64,000 nucleotides of DNA. It comes from an uncultured Oscillospiraceae bacterium (lineage in GTDB: Bacteria; Bacillota; Clostridia; Oscillospirales; Oscillospiraceae). Positions 32,470-40,427 of the stretch are shown piece by piece. A model generated the notes under the pieces. That model did no database searches, was not told the DNA's origin, and was given only the letters and a program-made list of their open reading frames with translations. Within the stretch, counting starts at the first letter, position 1, and every line of letters begins with the position of its first letter. Position numbers and translations under genes: made by a program. The stretch is taken from the NCBI GenBank assembly GCA_934511165.1, contig CAKSWA010000001.1, forward strand, positions 1-64,000, written 5' to 3'.

Positions 32470-34277
32470 GCTCCTTCCTCCTCTCCGATGGACATCTGCA
32501 TATCGTAGATCTTGCGGAAAATGCCCGGTTTGGCGAGCAGCTCGCGCGGCGAGCCGAGCTGGCTCACGCGGCCCTTTTCGAGCACGAGGACGTTGTCGCA
32601 GTCGAGCAGCGTCGTGATGCGGTGGGAGATGATGATCATCGTCGCGCCGCCGAGATCGCGGTCGAGCGCGGAGCGGATCTTCTCGTCCGTTTCCGTATCG
32701 ACGGCGGAGAGCGAGTCGTCAAAAACGATAACCGGCGTCTTTTTCGTCAGCATGCGGGCGATGGCCACGCGCTGCTTCTGTCCGCCCGAGAGCGACACGC
32801 CGCGCTCGCCGACCATGGTGTCGTACCCCTGCGAGAAGCGGGAGATATCGCCGTCCACGCAGGCGGTGACGGCGGCCGCGCGGATCTCCGCGTCGCTCGC
32901 GCCGCAGATGCCGATGTTCTCCTGCACCGAGCGGGAGAAGAGGAACGGCTCCTGCAGCACAACGCCGACATTCTCGCGCACATAGCGCGCCGGCATATCG
33001 GCAATGTCCACGCCGCCGACGGTGATCTTGCCCTCCGTGGGCGCATACAGACGGCAGAGAAGCAGAAGCAGGCTGCTCTTGCCGGAGCCGGTACCGCCGA
33101 GAATGCCGAAGCTCTTTCCGGCGGGCACGGTGAATGTGACGTTTTCGAGCACGTCCGGGCCGTTTTCGCCGTAGTGGAAGCTGACGTTTTCAAAGGAAAT
33201 ATCCTTGTCCATCGGCGATTCGGCGGCGTCGGGCGCGTCGTGCTCAACCTCGGCTTCGAGAACTTCGCCGAGACGGTCGATGGAAACGCCCGCCTTGCTC
33301 ATTTCGGAAATGATACGGCCCAGACGGCGCACGGGGCCGATGAGCATCGTGTTGTAGAGCGAGAACGACACGAACTCGCCCGCCGTCAGATTCCCGTTCA
33401 CGCACGAGACCGTGCCGAGCACGACCACGAGCAGGATCTGCAAACAGCTCGTAAAATCGCCCACCGCCCAGAAATCGGACAGCGTACGGGTAAGGCTGAT
33501 CCAGCATTCGGTATATTTGTTGTTCTGCTCCTCAAAGCGGTCGCGCTCAAACTTTTCACGGCCGAACGCGCGCACGACGCGCACGCCCGTGAGGTTTTCC
33601 TGCGCGATCGTGGAGAGAACGCCCTCGTTCTCGTCGCACTCGGTAAACCGGGCGCGGATCTTGTTGTGGAAGAGCACCGAATAGAGCACGATGATCGGCG
33701 CGATGACCCACGCGACGATGGAGAGCTTTGCGTTCATCGCCGTCATGAGCGAGAGCGCAAGGATGATGCGCACGATGATCTGGAAAACGGAGATGAACTG
33801 TTCCTGGAAGAACATTTTGATGCGCTCCACGTCGCTCGTGCAGCGCTGGATGATATCGCCGGTCGGATTTTCGGCGTGCCACTTCCAGGGCAGGCATTCA
33901 ATGTGGTGGAAGAGCTTGTCGCGTGCGGTCTTGACGAGCGTTTCGCCCGCCCGGGCATTGAACATGTTTGCGCCATAGCGCAGCAGCGCCGCGGTGAGAC
34001 CCGCAACCGCGAGAATGAGCGCGATGAACCACATATTCGCGCGCAGATACTCCACGCCGCCGAGCGACGCCACCCACCGGAGCGCCCACACGGGCAGATC
34101 CATGGGCTTGGAGTCGATCACCGAGTCCACCGTTACGCGGATGACCTGCGGCGCGATCATTTCTACCACCGTGAGCAGCAGTCCCAGAAGGATGCACACG
34201 GCGAAGTATTTTCCGCTGCCCTCAAGCAACGTGCCGAGCACGCGCATCGTGCGTCCGGACTTCTTTTTCTGTTCCAA
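32466..34277 (-). CDS. ABC exporter half-transporter, degenerate ATPase partner
   Basis: 603-residue membrane-plus-ATPase protein, partner of the downstream half-transporter. Walker A is GGTGSGKSS, signature VSLSGGQKQRVAIARML, Walker B IVFDDSLSAVD where the catalytic Glu after the Walker B Asp is replaced by Asp, and switch His ISHRI. This Glu-to-Asp change is the usual mark of the degenerate site in heterodimeric exporters such as BmrCD, LmrCD and TM287/288. The ATG at 34277 is close to the start of the message; the likely promoter is at 34351-34378. The signature here is canonical, complementing the altered one of the partner. Confidence 0.93.
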   Translation of the reverse strand: MEQKKKSGRTMRVLGTLLEGSGKYFAVCILLGLLLTVVEMIAPQVIRVTVDSVIDSKPMDLPVWALRWVASLGGVEYLRANMWFIALILAVAGLTAALLRYGANMFNARAGETLVKTARDKLFHHIECLPWKWHAENPTGDIIQRCTSDVERIKMFFQEQFISVFQIIVRIILALSLMTAMNAKLSIVAWVIAPIIVLYSVLFHNKIRARFTECDENEGVLSTIAQENLTGVRVVRAFGREKFERDRFEEQNNKYTECWISLTRTLSDFWAVGDFTSCLQILLVVVLGTVSCVNGNLTAGEFVSFSLYNTMLIGPVRRLGRIISEMSKAGVSIDRLGEVLEAEVEHDAPDAAESPMDKDISFENVSFHYGENGPDVLENVTFTVPAGKSFGILGGTGSGKSSLLLLLCRLYAPTEGKITVGGVDIADMPARYVRENVGVVLQEPFLFSRSVQENIGICGASDAEIRAAAVTACVDGDISRFSQGYDTMVGERGVSLSGGQKQRVAIARMLTKKTPVIVFDDSLSAVDTETDEKIRSALDRDLGGATMIIISHRITTLLDCDNVLVLEKGRVSQLGSPRELLAKPGIFRKIYDMQMSIGEEEGA

Positions 34278-34350
34278 TTTGTCTACCTCTCAAAAATTCG
34301 CTGAGTGGATCGGAAATAAAGTGGAATGGGAGTAAAACGGACATTTATTC

Positions 34351-34378
34351 ATTATAACATACATTTACATTATTACAA
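34351..34378 (-). promoter_or_regulatory. Likely promoter of the ABC exporter operon
   Basis: On the minus strand: TTGTAA (34378-34373), 16 bases, TATAAT (34356-34351), in an AT-rich stretch. A TATAAT at 34435-34440 faces the other way, towards the CobW genes, but no good -35 goes with it. No regulator gene is adjacent. Confidence 0.55.
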
Positions 34379-34487
34379 TTCATTTTTTCGATGAAAGTCA
34401 GGCAACGGCAGAAATACCCCCTTGACGAATGTGTTATAATACTTTATTGGAAAAACAGGCTGCTTCCAGCAGAAAGAGGTTATATGT

Positions 34488-35741
34488 ATGACAAAAGTTG
34501 ATGTATTTTCCGGTTTCCTCGGCGCGGGCAAGACCACGCTCATCAAAAAGCTGATCGCGGAAGCCTACGCGGGCGAAAAGCTCGTCCTCATCGAGAACGA
34601 GTTCGGCGAGATCGGCGTGGACGGCGGCTTCATGAAGGACGCCGGCATTGAGGTGACGGAGATGAACTCCGGCTGCATCTGCTGCAGCCTTACGGGTGAT
34701 TTCCGTGCCGCTCTGCATGAGGTCTGCGAGCGCTACGCCCCCGACCGCATCCTCATCGAGCCCTCGGGCGTCGGCAAGCTCTCCGACATCGTGACCGCCG
34801 TGGAGCAGGCGTCGGACGGCGAGCTTACGATCAACGCGCTCTGCACCGTCGTAGACGCGGGCAAATGCAAAATGTATATGCGCAACTTCGGCGAATTTTT
34901 CAACAACCAGGTCGAATCCGCCGGGTGCATCATCCTCTCCCGCACCGCGGGCATCAAGGAGGAAAAGCTCGCCGAGTGCGTCGCGCTGCTGCGCGAGAAG
35001 AATCCCGGCGCCGTCATCATCACGACGCCGTGGGACGAGCTCTCCGGCGCGCAGATCCTCGACGCGATGGAAAAGCGCGACACGCTCACCGCCGCGCTTG
35101 AGAGCATTGAGCGCGAGCACGAAGAGGATGAGGACGAGCACGAGCATCACCATCATCACGACCATGACGAGCACGAAGAGCACGAGCACCATCATCACTT
35201 TGATGAGAACGGCAACTGCTCCTGCGGCTGCCACCATGACGATGACGATGATGACGACGATGAGCACGACCACGAGCATCATCACCATGACCATGACGAG
35301 CATGAGCACGAAGAACATGAGCATCATCATGAGCATGAGCACGACCATGAATGCGGCTGCGGCCACGACCATGAGCACCACCATCACGATCACGACCACG
35401 ACGAGCATGACCACGATCACGAGTGCGGCTGCGGCCATCATCACCACCATCACCACGGCCACGACGCGGACGAGGTGTTCACGTCCTGGGGCATGGAGAC
35501 GGCGAAGAAGTTCACCGAGGACGGCCTGCGCGCTGCGCTCACCGCGCTCGAAGACGAGGCAAAATACGGCGTTGTGCTGCGCGCGAAGGGCATTGTCGCC
35601 GCGGTTGAGGGCGAATGGATCCACTTTGACTATACGCCGGGCGAGATCAACATCCGCCGCGGCAGCGCCGGCGTGACGGGGCGTCTGTGCGTTATCGGCC
35701 ACGAGCTGCACGAGGATGCCGTCGCCGAACTCTTCCGCTGA
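34488..35741 (+). CDS. CobW/ZNG1-family GTPase with His/Cys-rich metal-binding insert
   Basis: G3E P-loop GTPase of the COG0523 group, metal-transfer chaperones mostly tied to zinc. 417 residues: Walker A FSGFLGAGKTT (8-18), the metal-binding CxCC motif GCICC at 62-66, LIEPSGVG, then residues about 209-329 are a low-complexity insert with about 51 His and 7 Cys (CSCGC and two ECGCG groups) among Asp and Glu, then the C-terminal CobW_C domain. The guanine-specificity loop reads LSRTAG instead of NKxD. The insert could store or buffer zinc, nickel or cobalt. It is followed 15 bases later by a second P-loop protein, so they probably act together. No Zur box was found. Confidence 0.88.
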   Translation: MTKVDVFSGFLGAGKTTLIKKLIAEAYAGEKLVLIENEFGEIGVDGGFMKDAGIEVTEMNSGCICCSLTGDFRAALHEVCERYAPDRILIEPSGVGKLSDIVTAVEQASDGELTINALCTVVDAGKCKMYMRNFGEFFNNQVESAGCIILSRTAGIKEEKLAECVALLREKNPGAVIITTPWDELSGAQILDAMEKRDTLTAALESIEREHEEDEDEHEHHHHHDHDEHEEHEHHHHFDENGNCSCGCHHDDDDDDDDEHDHEHHHHDHDEHEHEEHEHHHEHEHDHECGCGHDHEHHHHDHDHDEHDHDHECGCGHHHHHHHGHDADEVFTSWGMETAKKFTEDGLRAALTALEDEAKYGVVLRAKGIVAAVEGEWIHFDYTPGEINIRRGSAGVTGRLCVIGHELHEDAVAELFR

Positions 35742-35756
35742 AAGGGAGATTGAATC

Positions 35757-36716
35757 ATGGCAAAACAAGTCCCCGTATATCTCTTCACCGGTTTTTTAGA
35801 GTCCGGCAAGACGAAGTTCGCCCAGCAGACGCTGGAAGACGCGAGCTTTAATAACGGTGACCGCATCCTCCTGCTCGTGTGCGAGGAGGGCGTGGAGGAG
35901 TATGATCCCTCAACGTTCGCCGCGCCCACCGTGTTCACCGAGACGATCGAGAGCGAGAGCGATCTTACGACCGAAAATCTCGCGGCGCTTTTAAAAAAGC
36001 ACCGCTGCTCCTACGTCATGGTGGAGTACAACGGCATGTGGACGCTCGACACACTCTACACGAACATGCCGAAGGAATGGATCGTGGCGCAGGAATTTAT
36101 GTTTATTGATGCGCGCACATTCCTCAACTACAACAATAACATGCGCCAGCTTATGGTAGACAAACTCCAGAGCTGCGAGCTTGCGGTGCTCAACCGCTTC
36201 CCCGAAGGTGACGAGGATCTCAAAATGCAGGCGCATAAGATCATCCGCGCCATCAACCGCCGGTGCGACATCGCCTTTGAAACGCCGGACGGCAAGATCA
36301 GCTACGATGACATTGAGCTCCCCCTCCCCTACGATCTCAACGCCCCCGTGTGCGAGATCGGCGACGCGGACTACGCGCTTTTCCTGCAGGACATTATGGA
36401 TCAGCCGGAGAAATACCGGAACAAGACGGTCTCTCTCCGCGGCAAAGCGATCACGAAATCCCGCAGTCTGAAGAAGGGGTACTTCTACTTTGGACGCGAC
36501 GTGATGACCTGCTGCGCAAACGACATCCGCTTCATCCCGCTCGCGGCGGAAGCGGCGGACACAAGCGAGCTCAAAAATCTTGGCTGGTATAAGCTCACCG
36601 CGCGCATCGACATCCGCACTCTGCCGGATGTCTACGAAGGCCCCGGCCCGGTGCTGCACACGGTCTCCATTGAGCCGTGCGATGTGCCGGAGCAGGAAGT
36701 TGCAACCTTCTACTAA
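35757..36716 (+). CDS. CobW-like P-loop protein with TIGR03943/YcgQ-like C-terminal domain
   Basis: 319-residue protein: N-terminal P-loop YLFTGFLESGKTKF resembles CobW GTPases but the CxCC motif is absent (LLVCEEGVEEYD instead), and the guanine loop reads LNRFPEGD. The C-terminal 100 residues (NKTVSLRGKAITKSRSLKKG, then FYFGRDVMTCCANDIRFIPL) resemble the soluble end of TIGR03943/YcgQ proteins, which normally accompany a YcgR/YraQ-type permease; that permease is missing here. Transcribed with the His-rich CobW protein. A role in metal delivery is inferred from family and neighbour. AAAGGGAGATTGA precedes the ATG. Confidence 0.72.
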   Translation: MAKQVPVYLFTGFLESGKTKFAQQTLEDASFNNGDRILLLVCEEGVEEYDPSTFAAPTVFTETIESESDLTTENLAALLKKHRCSYVMVEYNGMWTLDTLYTNMPKEWIVAQEFMFIDARTFLNYNNNMRQLMVDKLQSCELAVLNRFPEGDEDLKMQAHKIIRAINRRCDIAFETPDGKISYDDIELPLPYDLNAPVCEIGDADYALFLQDIMDQPEKYRNKTVSLRGKAITKSRSLKKGYFYFGRDVMTCCANDIRFIPLAAEAADTSELKNLGWYKLTARIDIRTLPDVYEGPGPVLHTVSIEPCDVPEQEVATFY

Positions 36717-36721
36717 AGATT

Positions 36722-36838
36722 TCTCTTCCCCAGTCAGCGGCTGTGCCGCTGCCAGTCCCCTCATCAGAGGGGCCTTTAAATAGCCTCCCTCTGACGAGGG
36801 AGGCGGCAAAAGCGGAGCTTTTGACGGAGGGAGAGCGG
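36722..36838. repeat. Dispersed palindromic GC-rich repeat, copies 3a and 3b
   Basis: Two related units in inverted orientation: the first has CCCAGTCAGCGGCTGTGCCG and CCCCTCATCAGAGGGG, the second CCTCCCTCTGACGAGGGAGG followed by GGCAAAAGCGGAGCTTTTG. They fill most of the space between the second CobW-like gene and the convergent PIG-L gene. Confidence 0.65.
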
Positions 36839-36863
36839 CCTTCCGAAAACCGAAACAGCATAA

Positions 36864-36898
36864 AATCTCCCGGCGGACGAATTGTCCGCCGGGAGATT
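36864..36898 (-). terminator. Terminator of the PIG-L/NTPase unit
   Basis: Perfect 15-bp stem AATCTCCCGGCGGAC / GTCCGCCGGGAGATT with a 5-base loop, followed on the minus strand by TTTTATG. Starts 3 bases after the minus-strand gene's stop. Confidence 0.8.
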
Positions 36899-36900
36899 CT

Positions 36901-38817
36901 TCATTGGAAGATATTTCGATAAATATGTGCAGCGAGGGTGTAGAGATTCGTTTTCCGCAGGCTGTCCGTGAAGCTCTGAAGCCCCCGGACAAGGCGAATG
37001 GCGGCAGTCTCGTGCGCGATATATACGCTGTCCGTGAGCGTTCCCGTTTCGTCCGTCACCGTGACGGTGCAGCCTTTGCCGCGCGGGCATGTCACATAGA
37101 GCGCGCCGTCCCGGATCGCCGCGGCGCAGCCATCGCCCTCGCACGTCACGGTATAGTCCGCCAGATCACCGCTCGCGCCGAGGGCGTAGAGTGAGAGCAC
37201 CGCTTCCGTTTCGCCGCGGGGAAGCCGGTAATCGTAGACGAAATTTCCGTTTGCGTCCGTAAGCTTTATAAGGCCCGGCAGCGCGTCGTGCGCGCCGGAA
37301 TAGGCCTCGACCTCCGTGAGCCCCGCGCGCTCGCCCTCCGTCTCCAGCAGCCGGACGGTGAAGCTCCCGCAATCGGGCTCATTCACCGTCACCGCCGTCC
37401 CGGCGGGATCAAGCGCGCCGACGGCGTACCGGTTCCCGCTCGAAAAAACGATCTCGGCAGAGAGAACATTATCCTCCGGCGAGGGGTTATCATACAGGCA
37501 AATTTCCGTCACATCTGCGGTGGGGAATGCGAATTCCGCTTCCCGCAAGATATCGCCGCTCTCCGGCGCCCACACGGCGCTGTACGGCGGCTCACCCGAC
37601 ACAAGGTCGGCCGAGTGGAACAGGCGGAAATCGTTGAGCTCCGTGCCGTCGCCGGAGGAGACGCGCACTGCCGCGCCATACAGGATGGAGCCGGTGCAGC
37701 GCTGCCAGAACACCTTGTCGCCGTTGATGATGCGCGGCGCGAAGCGCCAGAGCGACTGGCTGTTGTATTCCAGCGCTGCCGCAAAGCTCCGGCAGCCCGC
37801 GAGCGAGCGGGAAAGGCCGTCCGCCGCCACCGGCAGGCGCACGCGGTTTTCCCAGAGATACACGCCGTTTTCCATGCGCTCCCCGCCGGGATTTACCGTG
37901 GAGAGCAGATTGACGTTATCATAAAAGTCCGCCGGGGCGTTAAAGGCCGTTGCGTAGGCAAAGCCCTTGAGGGCGAGCGGATCATAGTCCGGCGCGGCGG
38001 TGAGAATTTCGCCGAGCGCCTCGTCAAAGAACATCGACACCGCGCGGTGGTCGATGTGCTCGTCGCAGTCGGTGCAGAAGAGGATATCCGCACGAATTTC
38101 CCCGATCACGCTGCGAAGATCGCCGAGCAGATTTTCCCTCGTATACGCCGTCCCCTCGCGGTATGCTCCGTGCTGCGGTGCGGCGCAGGTCTCCGTTCTG
38201 CCGCTCGCCGACGGCGTGACGGCGTCCGGCGCGGCGTTATAAATGTGTGTCCCGCCGGGCGGGACATTGTCGCCGTAGCCAAGGAAAATGACGTTTTCCT
38301 CCGGGATGCCAAAGAGCGCGAGCGCGGCAATCGCTTCCTTTGCCCGCGTCCCGGCAAGAGCCGAAGCATCGCCGGTCGAGACAAACACCACATATACTTC
38401 GCTCCCCGCGCCGGTGAATTCCTCGAAAACACCGCTCAGGAGATTGAGATCATCGTCCGCATGCGGCACAACGGCAAGCACGCGCTTTTCGGAAAAGATG
38501 GCTTTCGTCTCCGTCTCCGGCGCTTCATACGCCGCCTTCGGAACCGCAGCGCGCCAGGCGGCAAAAAGCGTGAGCGCCGAAAGCAGCGCGGCGAGCGCAA
38601 CAGAAAGAACCACGATGCGCCGCGCCCGGCGCGTAAAGCCGCGCCAGAGTGAGAGCGCCGCCGCAGCCGTGAAAAAGAGCCCCCAGAATGCCGCGCGCGG
38701 CAGAGGGTATCCCACCGCGGCGAGCAGGATATCGCCAAGCGCCGTGAGCTCCGCGGCGAGAAAAACGCTCTGCACGATCCGGCAGAGAATTTCCCACAGC
38801 GTATGTCTTTTCTCCAA
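36901..38817 (-). CDS. Membrane-anchored PIG-L/LmbE-type protein with extracellular extension
   Basis: 638 residues from a TTG at 38817, which follows AGGGGGGAT; an ATG 17 codons upstream lies inside the previous gene. Two or three hydrophobic segments (residues about 15-90) precede a PIG-L-type deacetylase domain with the metal motif VPHADDD (variant of PHPDDE), the usual acidic and His residues in CTDCDEHIDHRAVSMFF, and GDASALAGTRAKEA. About 330 further residues form a strand-rich region, which could be carbohydrate-binding domains. The topology suggests an extracytoplasmic zinc deacetylase acting on a glycan. Function is inferred; I know no characterised relative with this architecture. 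Confidence 0.72.
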   Translation of the reverse strand: MEKRHTLWEILCRIVQSVFLAAELTALGDILLAAVGYPLPRAAFWGLFFTAAAALSLWRGFTRRARRIVVLSVALAALLSALTLFAAWRAAVPKAAYEAPETETKAIFSEKRVLAVVPHADDDLNLLSGVFEEFTGAGSEVYVVFVSTGDASALAGTRAKEAIAALALFGIPEENVIFLGYGDNVPPGGTHIYNAAPDAVTPSASGRTETCAAPQHGAYREGTAYTRENLLGDLRSVIGEIRADILFCTDCDEHIDHRAVSMFFDEALGEILTAAPDYDPLALKGFAYATAFNAPADFYDNVNLLSTVNPGGERMENGVYLWENRVRLPVAADGLSRSLAGCRSFAAALEYNSQSLWRFAPRIINGDKVFWQRCTGSILYGAAVRVSSGDGTELNDFRLFHSADLVSGEPPYSAVWAPESGDILREAEFAFPTADVTEICLYDNPSPEDNVLSAEIVFSSGNRYAVGALDPAGTAVTVNEPDCGSFTVRLLETEGERAGLTEVEAYSGAHDALPGLIKLTDANGNFVYDYRLPRGETEAVLSLYALGASGDLADYTVTCEGDGCAAAIRDGALYVTCPRGKGCTVTVTDETGTLTDSVYIAHETAAIRLVRGLQSFTDSLRKTNLYTLAAHIYRNIFQ

Positions 38818-38836
38818 GTTTATCCCCCCTGCCGCA

Positions 38837-39361
38837 TTATGCCCGCTTTCCCGCCGCAGCACGCGCATACCACGCCGCGATTGCCGCCGGGGCCTCCTCG
38901 CGGTTTTCTATCGTAAGAGGAAAAAGCTCCACGCTCTTCTGCGCGCGCACCTCGTCCAGGAAGGCGTTGTGCTCCGGCTTGATGACGCCGAGCACCGGCG
39001 TGCCGGAATGTATCGAGGCGAGCACCGCGGCACGAAAGTCGTGCGCGTCCAGCTCCATGCGCCCGAGCTCATCCATGAGGAGAATGTCGCACTCTCCCTT
39101 CGCGAGCAGCGCACAGCCGCGGCCGTCGAAATTCTCCGGGTGCTTTTCGTAAACGCCGCCGCGCCGCCCGACGAGCGCATCCGGCGTGAGATCGTCCGGC
39201 GTCCACACGGGCGGGACGATGCAAACGTCAAATCCGGCATCCGTCGGGATGCTCACGGTGAGAAAGCCGCCCCGCCGGAGCGCAGAATTTGCACATAAAA
39301 AGCGGCGGATCGCCGTGCTTTTGCCGGTCTGCACCGCGCCGGTCAGAAAAAAAGCGCTCAT
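38837..39361 (-). CDS. THEP1-like nucleoside-triphosphatase
   Basis: P-loop NTPase of 174 residues with Walker A TGAVQTGKST at the N-terminus and Walker B CDILLMDELGRMEL, matching the THEP1 (NTPase_1) family; the biological role of this family is unclear. An Ala-rich C-terminal helix ends the protein. GGAGAAGAATT precedes the ATG. It lies 19 bases upstream of the PIG-L gene in one unit, and is divergent from the NrdG-type activase. In some bacteria THEP1 proteins sit beside molybdopterin or tungsten genes; none are visible here. Confidence 0.8.
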   Translation of the reverse strand: MSAFFLTGAVQTGKSTAIRRFLCANSALRRGGFLTVSIPTDAGFDVCIVPPVWTPDDLTPDALVGRRGGVYEKHPENFDGRGCALLAKGECDILLMDELGRMELDAHDFRAAVLASIHSGTPVLGVIKPEHNAFLDEVRAQKSVELFPLTIENREEAPAAIAAWYARAAAGKRA

Positions 39362-39516
39362 AATTCTTCTCCATTTCGCCCATTTTGTTCCCTTTGAGTA
39401 TAGAAAGGCACGCGCTTTCTGTCAAGCACGGCGCGGCGCGTTTTTTCGCCGTATTTGCCAATTGCAATCTGGCCGCATACATGATATTGTATCGTTCGGC
39501 GAAAGGAGGGCAAGAT

Positions 39517-40212
39517 ATGGTTATTCACGGTCTGCAAAAGCTGACACTGCTCGACTACCCCGGCCATACCGCCTGCACGGTGTTCACCGCATATTGCCCG
39601 TGGCGCTGCCCCTTCTGCCACAACGCCTCGCTCGTGCTTGAGCCGGAAAGCCAGCCGGTGATCCCGGAAGAAGAGTTTTTCTCGTTTCTCTCCCACCGGA
39701 AGGGGCTGCTTGACGGCGTCGCCGTCACCGGCGGCGAGCCGACGCTCCAGCGCGATCTGCCGGAGTTTCTGCGGAAAATCAAATCTCTCGGCTTTGCCGT
39801 AAAGCTTGATACGAACGGCACGAACCCCGCCATGCTCCGCGCCATTCTTGCGGAAAAGCTTGCCGACTATGTTGCGATAGACATCAAGGCCGGGCGGGAG
39901 AACTATTCCGCCGTCACCGGCACGCTGCGCCCCGGTCTGGCCGCCGTGGAAGAATGCGCCCGGATGCTCATGGACGGCGATACCGATTTTGAATTCCGCA
40001 CCACGGTCGTGCGCGGACTGCACTCCTCGGAGGATTTTGCCGATATCGCCGCGTGGCTGCCGGGGAAGGAAAAGTACTTTCTTCAGGCCTTCAAGGACTC
40101 CGGCGACGTGATCTCCGGCGGCTGCGCCGCCTTCACGCGCGAGGAAATGGAAGCCTTCCGGGAAATTATGCTGCCCGCCATTCCGAACACCGAAATTCGG
40201 GGCATGGACTGA
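39517..40212 (+). CDS. nrdG: Anaerobic ribonucleotide reductase activating protein (radical SAM)
   Basis: Radical-SAM enzyme that generates the glycyl radical on NrdD. 231 residues with the cluster motif CPWRCPFCHN (CxxxCxxC) at about residues 27-36, the glycine-rich GGEPTLQ motif, and KLDTNGTNP. It is a little longer than Escherichia coli NrdG (154) and resembles the form annotated as NrdG or PflA-like in Clostridia. ATG at 39517 follows GAAAGGAGGG. It lies upstream of nrdD but is separated from it by a strong terminator, so each has its own promoter. Confidence 0.9.
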   Translation: MVIHGLQKLTLLDYPGHTACTVFTAYCPWRCPFCHNASLVLEPESQPVIPEEEFFSFLSHRKGLLDGVAVTGGEPTLQRDLPEFLRKIKSLGFAVKLDTNGTNPAMLRAILAEKLADYVAIDIKAGRENYSAVTGTLRPGLAAVEECARMLMDGDTDFEFRTTVVRGLHSSEDFADIAAWLPGKEKYFLQAFKDSGDVISGGCAAFTREEMEAFREIMLPAIPNTEIRGMD

Positions 40213-40229
40213 AAAGCCGCCCCCCATAT

Positions 40230-40264
40230 GTGCCGCCGCCCCGTCATTTCCGGGGCGGCGGCAC
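40230..40264 (+). terminator. Terminator between nrdG and nrdD
   Basis: Perfect 13-bp GC-rich stem GTGCCGCCGCCCC / GGGGCGGCGGCAC with a 9-base loop, followed by TATATTT. Confidence 0.8.
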
Positions 40265-40319
40265 TATATTTAGTGGTAAAGGAACAAAAAGTTAAAAATT
40301 AAATACCATATGTAGTCTT
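40261..40319 (+). promoter_or_regulatory. Two possible NrdR boxes upstream of nrdD
   Basis: GCACTATATTTAGTGG (40261-40276) and AATACCATATGTAGTC (40302-40317) both approximate the NrdR box ACACwATATwTwGTGT-like palindrome. Their centres are about 41 bases apart, close to four helical turns, and both lie just upstream of the -35. NrdR boxes occur in pairs on one helix face, but usually about 31 bases apart, so this is a moderate-strength inference. Confidence 0.45.
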
Positions 40320-40326
40320 TTTGTAT

Positions 40327-40355
40327 TTGACATGGCAGCCGTACGATGCTATGAT
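40327..40355 (+). promoter_or_regulatory. Promoter of nrdD
   Basis: TTGACA (40327-40332), 17 bases, TATGAT (40350-40355), about 70 bases before the ATG. Confidence 0.75.
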
Positions 40356-40427
40356 AATGAAGCGCCGGACAGGAAATGCGGTGCGCCTTATTATGCGAAG
40401 AATTATAGAAATATATGGAGGCAAACT

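Noticed and set aside
32439..34304. Plus-strand 621-codon frame opposite the ABC exporter
   Set aside because: Mirror frame of a textbook half-transporter.
34341..34487. Zur-type operator before the CobW genes
   Set aside because: The region is AT-rich, but no clear inverted repeat of the Zur type is present; the TATAAT at 34435 has no well-placed -35.
34434..35768. Long minus-strand frame with Met/Val-rich repeats opposite the His-rich CobW gene
   Set aside because: It is the mirror of the His/Asp/Glu codon repeats (GTGATG from CATCAC); no ribosome site or family resemblance. The DNA repeats are not a CRISPR array: unit length and spacing vary and they are in frame.
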